A stretch of 64,000 bases of DNA from Bacillus thermozeamaize (GCA_002159075.1 LZRT01000094.1:124001-188000), one strand, 5' to 3'; positions 54,386-63,931 are shown, counted from the first letter of the stretch. Made by a program: numbers and translations. The notes: generated by a model not told the origin, from the sequence alone.

Positions 54386-56098
54386 ATGAGAAGGTTGAAA
54401 CAGCTTCTGGAACAGATAGACGGACGCGGATACAAGGCATACAAGTCGATTCAGGGGACCTATACGGATGGGGAGCTCACCTTGTTCATCGATTATGTGC
54501 AAGGCGATCCGTTTGCCAGCCCCTCGCGCATCCGTCTGCGTGTCGGACGGGCAGCCTCCGGAATGCCGGAAGAATGGGATGCGTCTGTTCACCGCCGGAT
54601 AGCGCTTGAGGATTTTCTGGCCCGTGTCGCCGCCAGGACAATCCGGCAATACCAGACCCGGCGGGGCAGTGGCAAGAGCGGGATGCTCGCCGTCGACGAA
54701 CCGGGCCAGGAGATCCTGCCCCGGACAGCGGTCAAGGTGACCAGAGAGTATGTCGAACTGCGGATGAAGGTGGGATTGCCCGCGGCCGGCAGGCGGATTC
54801 TCGGACGGGAGGCCGCGGAAATGCTTTGCGAAGACGTGCCGTCTATCGGCAGGCAGGCCCTGTTCCGCGCTTCACTGGAAGAAAAGCGGCTGTTGGATCA
54901 CTTGCAGCTGGCGGATGACCAAGCGGCGATCCGGCAGGCGCTCAAAGAGCGGGGGCTGGTGGCTTTTGTCGCAAATGGTTCCGTCCTGCCGCGGGAAAGC
55001 GGCGTGAGCAACCGTCCTTTGAAGGGAAAAGTGATCCCTTTTGTCTCACCGCCGTCTTTGGAAGTGACGATCGATTTGCCGGATGGGCGGACGATCAAAG
55101 GAATGGGAATCCCTGAAGGGATCACCCTGATCGTCGGCGGCGGCTATCACGGCAAAAGCACGTTGCTGAAGGCGATTGAGCGGGGCGTCTACAACCATAT
55201 CCGCGGGGACGGCCGGGAATATGTGATCACGCGGGAGCGGGCGATGAAAATCCGGGCAGAGGATGGCCGGCGTGTCGAGAAAGTGGATATATCGCCGTTT
55301 ATTAACCGCTTGCCGTTTGGCCAGGATACCCGGCAGTTTTCCACGGAAGATGCCAGCGGCAGCACCTCGCAGGCGGCCAATATCATGGAAGCGTTGGAGG
55401 TGGGGTGTGACCTGCTGCTGATGGACGAGGACACCAGCGCCACCAACTTCATGATCCGGGACGCCCGGATGCAGGCCTTGGTGGCCAAGGAACAGGAGCC
55501 AATCACCCCGTTTATCGACAAGGTGAGGCAGTTGTACGAAGAACGCCGGGTGTCCACCATTCTGGTGCTGGGCGGTTCGGGAGACTACCTGGATGTGGCT
55601 GACCGGGTGATCAAGATGGAAACCTACCGGCCCTATGACGTCACGGAAGAGGCCAAGGAGATTGCCGCCCGCATTCCGACCCACCGCCGGCAGGAGGGCG
55701 GCCGGCATTTCGGCAGCCCTCCGAAGCGCATGATCCTTCCGGAAAGTTTCGATGCCCGTCGCGGCCGCAAGGAGAAAGTGGATGCGAAGGGACTGCATAC
55801 CATCGTGTACGGAGAAGAGACGGTCGATCTGGGAGGGCTTGAGCAGCTGGTGGATCCCAGTCAGACGCGGGCCTTGGCTGAGGTGTTCCGGATCTTGGAG
55901 AAGCAGGTGGCCAATGGACAGTGGAGCGTGGCCGAGTGCATAGACTGGGTGGAGAAGCAGCTTCACCGGGAAGGACTGGACTTCCTCTCGCCTTATCGCG
56001 GCCAGCATCCGGGCGATTTGGCCTGGCCGCGGCGGATGGAGATGGCGGCCGCTGTGAACCGGTTGCGCAGCCTGCGAATCCGGGCGAGTGAGAGATAG
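54386..56098 (+). CDS. Predicted ABC-class ATPase (PF09818 type)
   Basis: A 570-residue soluble protein with an ABC-like ATPase domain. The Walker A loop is IVGGGYHGKST (near 251-261), and LLLMDEDTSATNFM (near 347-360) is the Walker B region. N-terminal and C-terminal extra domains are alpha/beta. These proteins resemble the trypanosome RNA-editing protein MRB1590 and may act on RNA. ATG 54386 follows AAAGGATGC. It is 13 bp before rnhA. Confidence 0.85.
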   Translation: MRRLKQLLEQIDGRGYKAYKSIQGTYTDGELTLFIDYVQGDPFASPSRIRLRVGRAASGMPEEWDASVHRRIALEDFLARVAARTIRQYQTRRGSGKSGMLAVDEPGQEILPRTAVKVTREYVELRMKVGLPAAGRRILGREAAEMLCEDVPSIGRQALFRASLEEKRLLDHLQLADDQAAIRQALKERGLVAFVANGSVLPRESGVSNRPLKGKVIPFVSPPSLEVTIDLPDGRTIKGMGIPEGITLIVGGGYHGKSTLLKAIERGVYNHIRGDGREYVITRERAMKIRAEDGRRVEKVDISPFINRLPFGQDTRQFSTEDASGSTSQAANIMEALEVGCDLLLMDEDTSATNFMIRDARMQALVAKEQEPITPFIDKVRQLYEERRVSTILVLGGSGDYLDVADRVIKMETYRPYDVTEEAKEIAARIPTHRRQEGGRHFGSPPKRMILPESFDARRGRKEKVDAKGLHTIVYGEETVDLGGLEQLVDPSQTRALAEVFRILEKQVANGQWSVAECIDWVEKQLHREGLDFLSPYRGQHPGDLAWPRRMEMAAAVNRLRSLRIRASER

Positions 56099-56110
56099 GG
56101 AGGAGAGGCC

Positions 56111-56563
56111 GTGTCGGGAAGCCAATTTTCGGGCGATGAGGTTGTCATTTACACGGATGGCGCCTGTTCGGGCAACCCGGGACCTGGCGGTTGGGCCGCC
56201 ATTCTCTTGTACGGGAATCATCAAAAGGAGATTTCCGGCGGCGAGCCCAAGACCACCAATAACCGGATGGAACTGAAAGCGGCCATCAAAGCCTTGCAAC
56301 AGCTCAAAAGGCCTTGCCGTGTCGTGCTCTACAGCGACAGCGCCTACCTTGTCAACGCCTTTCAACAGGGATGGCTTGAAAAGTGGCAGGCCAACGGCTG
56401 GCTGAACAGCAAGCGGCAGCCGGTAGAAAACCAGGACTTGTGGCAGGAGCTCTGGGCCCTGACCAGACGCCATGAGGTTCGTTTTTGCAAGGTCAAGGGG
56501 CATCACGACAATCCCTGGAACAACCGTTGTGACCAGCTGGCCGTGGCGGCCATTCCGAAGTGA
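56111..56563 (+). CDS. rnhA: Ribonuclease HI
   Basis: A 150-residue endonuclease that cuts RNA in RNA-DNA hybrids. Active-site residues: D16 (YTDGACSGNPG), E54 (RMELKA), D76 (YSDSAY) and D141. KGHHDNPWN gives the flexible His. GTG 56111 follows GGGAGGAG. It is in a tight run with the upstream ATPase and downstream queG. Confidence 0.95.
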   Translation: MSGSQFSGDEVVIYTDGACSGNPGPGGWAAILLYGNHQKEISGGEPKTTNNRMELKAAIKALQQLKRPCRVVLYSDSAYLVNAFQQGWLEKWQANGWLNSKRQPVENQDLWQELWALTRRHEVRFCKVKGHHDNPWNNRCDQLAVAAIPK

Positions 56564-56605
56564 CGTTGGCGCGGCAGGGGAAGCAGAGGGAAAGGGGGAA
56601 AAGGT

Positions 56606-57952
56606 TTGGAAAAAAAAGACGGGCACACCACGCCTGCATGCAGCCCCGAAAGCGGCAGGGCCGCCGGGCGGTGGGCGGCTTTGAAGGAGGAGCTGAAAGC
56701 CTATGCCAAAACCATCGGCATCGACAAAATCGGCTTTGCCTCAGCGGAGCCGTTTACCGAGCTGAAGGAGCGGCTGGTGCGGCACCGCGAGCTGGGATAT
56801 GAGTCGGGTTTTGAAGAGCCCGATCTGGAGCGGCGCACCAATCCGCAGCTGCTGATGCCGGGGGCAAGATCCATCATTGCCATCGCATTGGCCTATCCGA
56901 CGCGGATGGACCATCCCCCTGCCTCGCGCAAGGGCGCGTACCGGGGCTTTTTCGCGCGGGCGGCCTGGGGGGAAGATTACCACCGGGTATTGCGCCGGAA
57001 ACTGGAGGAGCTGGCCGCTTATCTTCGCCATAGGGTAGAGGGAGTTCAAACCGAAATCATGGTGGATACCGGCGCCCTGTCCGATCGGGCGGTGGCAGAG
57101 CGGGCCGGAATTGGCTGGAGCGGCAAAAACACGGCGATCATCACGCCGGAGTTTGGCTCCTGGGTATACCTTGGCGAGATGCTGACCAATCTGCCTTTTC
57201 CCCCGGATATTCCCATCACCCAGTCCTGCGGCGAATGCACACGGTGTATCGACGCCTGCCACACCGGGGCGCTTGTGGCGCCCGGGCAGCTGGACGCCAA
57301 ACGGTGCGTTTCCTATCTGACGCAGACGAAAGATTTTCTGGCAGAGGAGTATCGGGAGATCATTGGCAACCGGCTGTACGGGTGCGACACCTGTCAACTA
57401 GTCTGCCCCTACAACAAGGGGCTTAACTTCACCCATCAGGAAGCATTTGCGCCCGATCCGGAGGTGGTCAAGCCGCTGTTGCAACCCATCCTGAAAATGA
57501 GCAACCGCATGTTTCGCGAGCGGTTTGGCATGTCGGCCGCCAGCTGGCGTGGCAAAAAGCCGCTGGAACGGAACGCCATCTTGGCACTGGCCCATTACCG
57601 GGATGCCAGCGCGATCCCGTTGTTGCTGGAAAAGCTGGAAGACCCGCGGCCTGTCATCCGTGGGACAGCCGCTTGGGCGGTGGGCAAGATCGCGGCCGGC
57701 CAGGAAGAGGCGGTAAGGAGGCGGGTTCAGCAGGCGTTGGAACAGGCGTATCGCCAGGAAACCGTTCCGGAAGTCAGTCAGGAGATTGAAAAGGGACTGC
57801 GTTTTTTGAAGGAAAAGGACCCTGCATCTATGGCAGATGCGGGCACAGGGAGTGAGAAGCCAGATGGTGCAATTGGTCAATGTGATGGAGTGGCTGGTGA
57901 AACAGGAGTTGGACAGGATCCTGCCGCACTTTCCGCAAACCTGCCGTTGTGA
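56606..57952 (+). CDS. queG: Epoxyqueuosine reductase QueG
   Basis: A 448-residue cobalamin and iron-sulfur enzyme that reduces epoxyqueuosine in tRNA to queuosine. Two [4Fe-4S] sites are CGECTRCIDAC and CDTCQLVCPYN, the ferredoxin-like C-terminal half. D (near 170) lies in VDTGALSDRAVA. C-terminal HEAT repeats follow. Odd: a tail of about 40 residues (DAGTGSEKPDGAIGQ and on) overlaps the ComFB-like gene by 89 bp and looks like a lost stop. TTG 56606 follows AAAGGGGGAAAAGG. Confidence 0.9.
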   Translation: MEKKDGHTTPACSPESGRAAGRWAALKEELKAYAKTIGIDKIGFASAEPFTELKERLVRHRELGYESGFEEPDLERRTNPQLLMPGARSIIAIALAYPTRMDHPPASRKGAYRGFFARAAWGEDYHRVLRRKLEELAAYLRHRVEGVQTEIMVDTGALSDRAVAERAGIGWSGKNTAIITPEFGSWVYLGEMLTNLPFPPDIPITQSCGECTRCIDACHTGALVAPGQLDAKRCVSYLTQTKDFLAEEYREIIGNRLYGCDTCQLVCPYNKGLNFTHQEAFAPDPEVVKPLLQPILKMSNRMFRERFGMSAASWRGKKPLERNAILALAHYRDASAIPLLLEKLEDPRPVIRGTAAWAVGKIAAGQEEAVRRRVQQALEQAYRQETVPEVSQEIEKGLRFLKEKDPASMADAGTGSEKPDGAIGQCDGVAGETGVGQDPAALSANLPL

Positions 57953-58214
57953 AAAATGCCGGCTCGACATTCAAGCCTACGCCTTGAACCGCCTGCCGAG
58001 CCATTATGTGGTCAGCCGGCAGGGGGAGCTGTATGCCAAGGTGTCTCAACTGGAATTCCAAATGCGTGTCGATCTGCAGAGCGCCTTGATCCAGGCGATT
58101 GAAGTGGTCACCCGATCGCCTCGGCACCAAGAAAGCCAAGCCTTGGAAAGGGATCTGGAGCGCAATCGAAGACGATTGGAAGATGAAGAACCACTTGAAG
58201 GGAGTAAAAGCTGA
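57864..58214 (+). CDS. ComFB-like late competence protein
   Basis: A 116-residue protein of the ComFB family. Cysteines in CRCEKC (near 32-37) would bind zinc. The rest is helical with a charged tail. In B. subtilis comFB lies between comFA and comFC, but here it follows queG, so a competence role is not supported by neighbours. ATG 57864 follows AGGGAGTG within the queG tail. Function unknown in detail. Confidence 0.75.
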   Translation: MVQLVNVMEWLVKQELDRILPHFPQTCRCEKCRLDIQAYALNRLPSHYVVSRQGELYAKVSQLEFQMRVDLQSALIQAIEVVTRSPRHQESQALERDLERNRRRLEDEEPLEGSKS

Positions 58215-58229
58215 AGGGAGTCAACTCAG

Positions 58230-59096
58230 ATGAGACAGAACGAGAGAAACAGGGGAAGAATGCTGATTTCCTGTCCGGACAGGCCGGGGATTGTGGCTGC
58301 TGTTTCGCAGTTCCTGTATCACTGCGGGGCCAATATTGTCCAGTCGGATCAACATTCCACCGATCCGGAGGGTGGACGTTTTTTTATGCGGGTTGAATTT
58401 GATCTGCCCAATCTGGCGGAACAACTGCCCCAGATCGAAAAGCGGTTTCAAGAAGTGGCCGACAAGTTTCAGATGGTCTGGCGGATGACCCACGCCGGGC
58501 AGAAAAAACGGCTGGCCATCTTTGCCTCACGGGAGGATCATTGCTTGCAGGAGCTGCTCTGGCGCTGGCGTTTGGGGGAATTGCCGGCCGAGATCGTGAT
58601 GGTGGTGAGCAATCATCCGGATCTCGAGCCGCTGGTCAGGCCGTTTGACATTCCCTACCACCATGTTCCTGTCAACAAGGAGAACAGGGAAGCGGCGGAA
58701 AATGTGCATCTGGAGCTGCTGGAGGGAAAAGTTGACACCATCGTCCTGGCACGCTATATGCAAATCATCCCTCCGCGCATGGTGCAGCGTTACCGCAACC
58801 AGATCATCAACATTCATCACTCGTTTTTGCCCGCCTTTGTCGGCGGAAAGCCGTATCATCAGGCGTACGAACGCGGGGTAAAGATTATCGGCGCCACGGC
58901 GCATTATGTGACGGAAGAACTGGACCAGGGACCCATTATCGAACAGGATGTACAGCGGGTGGATCACCGCGATCAGGTGGAGGACTTAAAGCGCATCGGC
59001 CGTGATATGGAGCGGATTGTGCTGGCCCGTGCGGTGCGCTGGCACCTCGAGGATCGGATCCTGGTATACGGGAACAAGACGATTGTGTTTTCCTGA
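58230..59096 (+). CDS. purU: Formyltetrahydrofolate deformylase
   Basis: A 288-residue enzyme that hydrolyses 10-formyl-THF to formate and THF. An N-terminal ACT domain (ISCPDRPGIVAAV near 13-25) precedes a formyltransferase-like domain. HHSFLPAFVGGKPYHQA (near 194-210) and ATAHYVTEELDQGPIIEQD contain catalytic His and Asp. AGGGAGTC precedes ATG. It balances one-carbon pools and supplies formate. Confidence 0.95.
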   Translation: MRQNERNRGRMLISCPDRPGIVAAVSQFLYHCGANIVQSDQHSTDPEGGRFFMRVEFDLPNLAEQLPQIEKRFQEVADKFQMVWRMTHAGQKKRLAIFASREDHCLQELLWRWRLGELPAEIVMVVSNHPDLEPLVRPFDIPYHHVPVNKENREAAENVHLELLEGKVDTIVLARYMQIIPPRMVQRYRNQIINIHHSFLPAFVGGKPYHQAYERGVKIIGATAHYVTEELDQGPIIEQDVQRVDHRDQVEDLKRIGRDMERIVLARAVRWHLEDRILVYGNKTIVFS

Positions 59097-59135
59097 TCGC
59101 ACCTGTCGGGAATACTTCTTTGTGAGGTGATGGCC

Positions 59136-59798
59136 ATGGGGCTCATTCCGGAGGCCACCGTGATTCTGGCCTCTGGCTCGCCGCGGCGCAGGGAACTGCT
59201 GGCATCCCTCGGGATCCGTTTTACGATCCGGCCGCCGCAGGTGGATGAGACGGTATCGCCGGGCTTGACACCGGGAGAGACAGTGGAACAATTGGCCTGG
59301 AAAAAGGGCCGCGCCATCGTCGAACAGCTGCTCACCGGACAGCCGCACGTAACGGGAACCGAAAAAGGGCGCGACACGGAATTGCCGCAGGAAAAGAAAG
59401 GGCCCGTTCTGGTGATTGCGTCCGATACGGTGGTGGTACTGGACAACCAAATTTTGGGAAAGCCGGCGGATGAGGAAGATGCCCGCCACATGCTGCGCCG
59501 TTTGTCGGGTCGCCGCCATCAGGTGTATAGCGGGCTGGCTTTGTTTGAAGTCGGCAAGGAATACAGGGAACGGCTGGGTCATGCCCGGACCGACGTACAG
59601 TTTTGCCGGCTCTCCGATGAGACGATTCGCCGGTATGTGGCGACAGGCGAGCCGCTTGACAAGGCCGGTAGCTACGCCATTCAGGGACTGGGCGCGACGC
59701 TGGTGGAAGGCATCCACGGCGACTATTTCAATGTGGTGGGCTTGCCGCTGGCGTTGTTTGGAAAATTCCTCGAGGACTGGGGATATCGCCTGTTTTGA
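59136..59798 (+). CDS. maf: Maf-family nucleotide pyrophosphatase
   Basis: A 220-residue enzyme that removes non-canonical or methylated nucleotides. Motifs: ILASGSPRRRELL (near 10-22), SDTVVVLDNQILGKP (near 95-109) and a conserved DKAGSYAIQG (near 170-179). An inserted loop of about 25 residues (near 65-88) is rich in charged residues. AGGTG precedes ATG 59136; GTG 59127 and ATG 59130 are weaker. It is in a run with purU upstream. Confidence 0.93.
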   Translation: MGLIPEATVILASGSPRRRELLASLGIRFTIRPPQVDETVSPGLTPGETVEQLAWKKGRAIVEQLLTGQPHVTGTEKGRDTELPQEKKGPVLVIASDTVVVLDNQILGKPADEEDARHMLRRLSGRRHQVYSGLALFEVGKEYRERLGHARTDVQFCRLSDETIRRYVATGEPLDKAGSYAIQGLGATLVEGIHGDYFNVVGLPLALFGKFLEDWGYRLF

Positions 59799-59913
59799 AG
59801 CGTTGGTGTCACAAGAACGCCTTTTCTGAATTCGTGCCGCGGCATTCCTTTACGGTATAATGAAGGTTGAAGTGTATGACGAAGGAGCATCAACCAGTAC
59901 AGGGGGTATCCGT

Positions 59914-60861
59914 GTGAGCAGGGGATTGAAAGGGCTGGCAGTCATCACAACGGTGTTTATGTTCCTGGTCGTCTTCGTCGGCACGATGGTCACAAAAACC
60001 GGATCGGGAGACGGGTGCGGCCGATCGTGGCCGTTGTGTGAAGGTCAGTTCCTCCCGCAAGCCAACATCAATTCGATGATCGAATATAGCCACCGGGTGG
60101 TTTCCGGTATCGTCGGCATCCTGATTACGGTGTTGCTGGTTTGGGCGTGGCGCGCCTGCAAGGGGCGACGGGATGCCCGCTTTCTTGTCGCGGCCAGTTT
60201 TCTTTTTACGGCGATCCAGGCACTGCTCGGGGCGGCGGCTGTGGTGTGGGGACAGTCTCCCCCGATCATGGCATTGCATTTCGGCGTCTCGCTCGTCGCT
60301 TTTGCGACGGTATTGTTGTTTACGTTGATTCTCTTTCGCTGGGAATCGCGCCCGGTACAAATGACTTTCACAAAGGGATACCGGAATGCCCTCTTCGGCG
60401 TGACCGCTTACACCTATGTGGTGGTATATACGGGGGCGTATGTGGTTCACGGCAATGCGAGCGGCGGATGCGGCAGATGGTTCCCGCTTTGCGACGGGAA
60501 GTGGTTTCCCGGCTTTTCGGGTGCGGCAGGAATCCAGTTTGTCCACCGCCTGAGCGCTTTCTTGCTGATGGTGGCAGTACTGGCCTTGCTGGTGGTCACG
60601 CTTCGCCGGTACAAGGAACGGCGTGATCTGTACCTCGCGGGGGTGTGGTCCGGCGCGCTCGTCGTGTTGCAGATTTTAAGCGGCGGCCTGATGATGTGGG
60701 CAGGGCTCAACCTGTTTACGCGCTTGCTGCACGCCACCTTGATCATGCTGCTGTTTGGCGCGCTCAGCTATATGTGCATGGAAGTGTTCCGCAGGCCGCC
60801 CCAGGAAACCGATCAAGCGGACCTGATCGGGAAGCCCCAGGCCAGGCCCTCAGTCGGCTGA
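59914..60861 (+). CDS. ctaA: Heme A synthase
   Basis: A 315-residue membrane enzyme that oxidises heme O to heme A for aa3/caa3 oxidase. Eight helices are seen. Heme-binding histidines are in YSHRVVSG and FVHRLSAF, with others in LHFGVS and LLHATL. CGRSWPLCEG and CGRWFPLCDG are the two external cysteine loops typical of Gram-positive CtaA. GTG 59914 follows AGGGGG; a longer frame has no support. A TATAAT lies at 59856. Confidence 0.93.
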   Translation: MSRGLKGLAVITTVFMFLVVFVGTMVTKTGSGDGCGRSWPLCEGQFLPQANINSMIEYSHRVVSGIVGILITVLLVWAWRACKGRRDARFLVAASFLFTAIQALLGAAAVVWGQSPPIMALHFGVSLVAFATVLLFTLILFRWESRPVQMTFTKGYRNALFGVTAYTYVVVYTGAYVVHGNASGGCGRWFPLCDGKWFPGFSGAAGIQFVHRLSAFLLMVAVLALLVVTLRRYKERRDLYLAGVWSGALVVLQILSGGLMMWAGLNLFTRLLHATLIMLLFGALSYMCMEVFRRPPQETDQADLIGKPQARPSVG

Positions 60862-60866
60862 GCGCC

Positions 60867-60895
60867 TTGCCTTTTTGCGCCGGTTCGGGTATAGT
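60867..60895 (+). promoter_or_regulatory. Promoter of the thiamin salvage operon
   Basis: TTGCCT (60867-60872), 17 bp, TATAGT (60890-60895), just upstream of the TPP riboswitch. Confidence 0.7.
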
Positions 60896-60925
60896 ATGAA
60901 TGTCAGACAATTTCATCTCGCTTTT

Positions 60926-61022
60926 CATCCACTAGGGGTGCTCCGTTGGGAGCTGAGAAAGGGTGTTCAACCCTTAACCCTTTGAACCTGATCTGGATCA
61001 TACCAGCGTAGGGAAGTGGATC
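60926..61022 (+). promoter_or_regulatory. TPP riboswitch (THI element)
   Basis: The conserved blocks are CTGAGA at 60953, ACCCTTTGAACCTGATC at about 60977 and CGTAGGGAAG at about 61006. The P1 stem is ATCCAC pairing with GTGGAT. It is followed by a terminator, so thiamin pyrophosphate should turn the operon off. Confidence 0.95.
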
Positions 61023-61078
61023 GGAGGATACGAAGGCGTTTTTTGGCGCCACACTCGGCATGAGGAAATTCGTACCCA

Positions 61079-61105
61079 AACCGCTCCACTGGGAGCGGTT
61101 TTTTT
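61079..61105 (+). terminator. Riboswitch terminator
   Basis: AACCGCTCC-ACTG-GGAGCGGTT followed by five or more Ts, the expression platform of the TPP riboswitch. Confidence 0.88.
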
Positions 61106-61148
61106 GTGCGTTCATTTGGATTTGGTTTTTGCAAGGAGGAGAGGACCC

Positions 61149-62405
61149 TTGTTTTCCAGTGAGGAATGGAGACGGAGGATCGATGAGAAAAAGGAGGAGT
61201 ATCTTCAACTGTTGAGCCGGCTGGTGGCTTTTCCGACGGTCAGCCCTCCCGCCAGGAACACGCGTTTGGCGCAGCAATATGTGGCTGAATATTTGCGAAA
61301 TCTAGGCATGGAGGTGGATCAGTGGGAAATTTACCCGAATGATGATAACGTGGTTGGCCGTTGGCGGGGAACGGGTGGCGGGCGCAGCCTCATTTTAAAC
61401 GGGCACATCGATGTGGCGAGCGTGGAAGAGGATGAGAGGTGGCGCACGCCGCCATTCACGTTGACCGAGCGGGACGGGCGCCTGTACGGGCGCGGCGTGG
61501 CCGACATGAAAGGCGGACTGGCCAGCGGGCTCTTTGCGCTGTCCTTGTTGAAAGAGGCAGGCTTTGTCCCGAAAGGGGATATCATTTTCCAGTCGGTGAT
61601 TGGGGAGGAGGTGGGGGAAGCCGGGACGCAAGCCTGTGTTCAGCGTGGTTACACAGCCGATTTTGCGATCGTGATGGATACCAGCCAGATGCAGATTCAG
61701 GGCCAGGGCGGCGTGATAACCGGTTGGATTGAGATTCGCAGCCCGCATACGTTCCACGATGGCATGCGCGCCAAACTCATCCATGCGGGAGGAGGGCAAT
61801 TTGGCGCCAGCGCGATTGAAAAAATGGTCAAGGTGATCCACGCGCTTCAGGAATTGGAACGTCATTGGGCAGTGATGAAATCCTATCCGGGCTTTCCTCC
61901 CGGTATGAATACCATCAATCCGGCGGTGATTGAAGGGGGACGCCATCCTGCTTTTGTGGCAGATCAGTGCAAACTCTGGATAACGGTCCATTTTTACCCC
62001 AATGAAACGTACGAGAGCGTGGCCAAAGAGGTGGAGGAGCATGTCCTGCGGATGGCGGCCGCCGATCCGTGGCTGAGCCAGCATCCGCCGCAATTTCGCT
62101 GGGGCGGAAGCTCCATGATTGAAGATCAAGGTGAGATATTCCCGGCCTTGGAAGTCGACTGGCAGCACCCAGGGGTACAGCTTCTCTCGCAAGTGCATGA
62201 AGAGATTGGCGGGGTGCCTGCGGTTTGCAGCATGTCGTCCACCGTAACCGATGCAGGCTGGCTGGGGCGGGCCGGTATCCCGACTGTGTTGTACGGGCCC
62301 GGTTCACTCGCGCAGGCGCACGCGGTCAATGAAAGCGTGGAATGGGCGGAACTGCTGCAGTATACGCAGACGCTGGTGCGATTTATTGAGCAGTGGTGCG
62401 GATGA
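61149..62405 (+). CDS. ylmB: Formylaminopyrimidine deformylase (YlmB family, M20)
   Basis: A 418-residue M20-type amidohydrolase. In the known pathway it removes a formyl group from a thiamin breakdown product to give aminopyrimidine for TenA. Motifs: NGHIDVASVEE (near 90-100), GRGVADMKGG (near 118-127), GEEVGEAG (near 156-163). TTG 61149 follows AAGGAGGAGA; a GTG or ATG with a good SD is absent. Its place after a TPP riboswitch and before tenA makes the assignment strong. Alternatives such as ArgE/DapE are unlikely in this context. Confidence 0.88.
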   Translation: MFSSEEWRRRIDEKKEEYLQLLSRLVAFPTVSPPARNTRLAQQYVAEYLRNLGMEVDQWEIYPNDDNVVGRWRGTGGGRSLILNGHIDVASVEEDERWRTPPFTLTERDGRLYGRGVADMKGGLASGLFALSLLKEAGFVPKGDIIFQSVIGEEVGEAGTQACVQRGYTADFAIVMDTSQMQIQGQGGVITGWIEIRSPHTFHDGMRAKLIHAGGGQFGASAIEKMVKVIHALQELERHWAVMKSYPGFPPGMNTINPAVIEGGRHPAFVADQCKLWITVHFYPNETYESVAKEVEEHVLRMAAADPWLSQHPPQFRWGGSSMIEDQGEIFPALEVDWQHPGVQLLSQVHEEIGGVPAVCSMSSTVTDAGWLGRAGIPTVLYGPGSLAQAHAVNESVEWAELLQYTQTLVRFIEQWCG

Positions 62406-62450
62406 CAGGGGGCAAGGAAGAAACATCACTTTTTGAAAGGGGTATGGGAA

Positions 62451-63116
62451 ATGTCGTTTTCCATGGAATTGCGTCGATTGGCCGAGCCGATCTGGCAGAA
62501 AGAGATGGAGCATCCTTTTGTCAAAGGGCTGGCCAGTGGAGAATTGCCGCTAGAGTCGTTTCAATACTACTTGCGCCAGGATTACATTTACCTGATTGCC
62601 TTCAGCAGGGTGTTCGCCATCGCCGCGGCCAAATCGCATGATCTTAAAGAGATGGGTGAGTTTGCCGAGCTATTGCACGCCACCTTGCATGATGAGATGG
62701 ACTTGCACCGAAAATACGCGGCGGAATTTGGCATCTCGCGGGAGGAGCTGGAAGCCACCGTTCCTTCTCCGACAGCCTACGCCTACACCAGCCACCTGGT
62801 GCGAACCGCTTATGAAGGGACGATGACAGAGGTGCTGGCCGCCGTGCTGCCGTGCCAATGGGGGTATCACGAGATCGGTTTGCGCTTGGCTCAGGTTCCC
62901 GGCTGGGAGTCCTCGCCGTATCGGGACTGGATCAAGACATACGCTTCGCCGGAATTCGGCCGTTTGGCAGCGATGATGCGGGAGCGCCTGGATGCGCTGA
63001 CCGCGTCGATTGATGAGGCGCATAAGAAGCGATTGCAAGACCTGTTTTTGACCAGCAGCCGATATGAGTATCTCTTTTGGGAAAAGGCCTATCAGCGCGA
63101 AGAATGGCCGGTGTAG
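62451..63116 (+). CDS. tenA: Aminopyrimidine aminohydrolase TenA
   Basis: A 221-residue helical enzyme that converts aminopyrimidine to HMP for thiamin synthesis. D44 (RQDYIY), C135 (LPCQWGY) and a glutamate near 207 (RYEYLFW) match the catalytic set of B. subtilis TenA. AAAGGGG precedes ATG 62451; TTG 62433 is less likely. It is second in the riboswitch operon. Confidence 0.95.
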   Translation: MSFSMELRRLAEPIWQKEMEHPFVKGLASGELPLESFQYYLRQDYIYLIAFSRVFAIAAAKSHDLKEMGEFAELLHATLHDEMDLHRKYAAEFGISREELEATVPSPTAYAYTSHLVRTAYEGTMTEVLAAVLPCQWGYHEIGLRLAQVPGWESSPYRDWIKTYASPEFGRLAAMMRERLDALTASIDEAHKKRLQDLFLTSSRYEYLFWEKAYQREEWPV

Positions 63117-63145
63117 AGCGGTTCCAGCGGGGAGTGTGGCAGCAC

Positions 63146-63931
63146 ATGGGAGAAGTGGAGGATGTGTTGACGTTAAGGGATTTGCATTTCACTTACCGGC
63201 AGGCGGGGGGTTCCTTTCCCGTTTTGGACGGCTTTTCCATGAGTGTGCGGGAGGGGGAGTTCTTTACTCTGATCGGGCCGAGCGGCTCGGGAAAGAGTAC
63301 GTTGTTCAAGCTGTTGACAGGACTGCTGGAACCGGACGCCGGTGAGATTTTGTACCGGGGCCGGCCCTTTTGCCGGCGCCTGGGCAAGGTGGGCTACATG
63401 CCCCAGCGGGACACGCTTTTTCCCTGGCGCACGGTGCGCGAAAATGCGGCATTGCCCCTGGAGCTGAAAGGATGGCGGCGCAAAGAGGCGCTCGAACGGG
63501 CCGGCTCCTTTTTGGGGGAATTTGGCTTGGAGGCGGTGGCCGACCTGTATCCGCATCAGTTGTCAGGGGGCTTGCGGCAACGGGTTTCTTTTTTGCGGAC
63601 CGTTCTGGCGGACAACGACGTGCTCTTGCTCGACGAGCCTTTCGGCGCGTTGGACGCGTTGACGCGCGCCCAGCTGCAGGAATGGCTCCTGAACCTGTGG
63701 CAGAAGTTGCGGAAGACCGTGCTGTTTATCACCCACGATGTGGAAGAGGCCATCTTGCTCTCCGACCGCATCGGGGTGCTTTCCGCCCGCCCATTGTCCA
63801 CAGTGCGGATGGTGGAGGTGCCGCTTTCCCGTCCGCGAAAGATGTTCATGGTGACGGAGGAGGCTTTTATCCGTTTGAAACGCCAATTGCTGGAACAAAT
63901 CCGTGGTGAAGAGGGAGCGCTGGCGACGTGA
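63146..63931 (+). CDS. thiZ: Thiamin-precursor ABC transporter ATPase (ThiZ)
   Basis: A 261-residue ATPase of the nitrate/taurine/HMP class. Walker A GPSGSGKST (near 40-48), signature LSGGLRQR (near 140-147), Walker B LLLDEPFGALD (near 160-170), H-loop ITHDVEEA. GGGGAGTG precedes ATG 63146; an upstream frame would overlap tenA. It overlaps thiX by ATGA. It powers uptake of a pyrimidine precursor. Confidence 0.9.
   Translation: MGEVEDVLTLRDLHFTYRQAGGSFPVLDGFSMSVREGEFFTLIGPSGSGKSTLFKLLTGLLEPDAGEILYRGRPFCRRLGKVGYMPQRDTLFPWRTVRENAALPLELKGWRRKEALERAGSFLGEFGLEAVADLYPHQLSGGLRQRVSFLRTVLADNDVLLLDEPFGALDALTRAQLQEWLLNLWQKLRKTVLFITHDVEEAILLSDRIGVLSARPLSTVRMVEVPLSRPRKMFMVTEEAFIRLKRQLLEQIRGEEGALAT

Noticed and set aside
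55046-56626. 526-codon open frame on the minus strand
   Set aside because: It lies opposite the ABC-class ATPase and rnhA, both with clear motifs; it has no start signal or family features.
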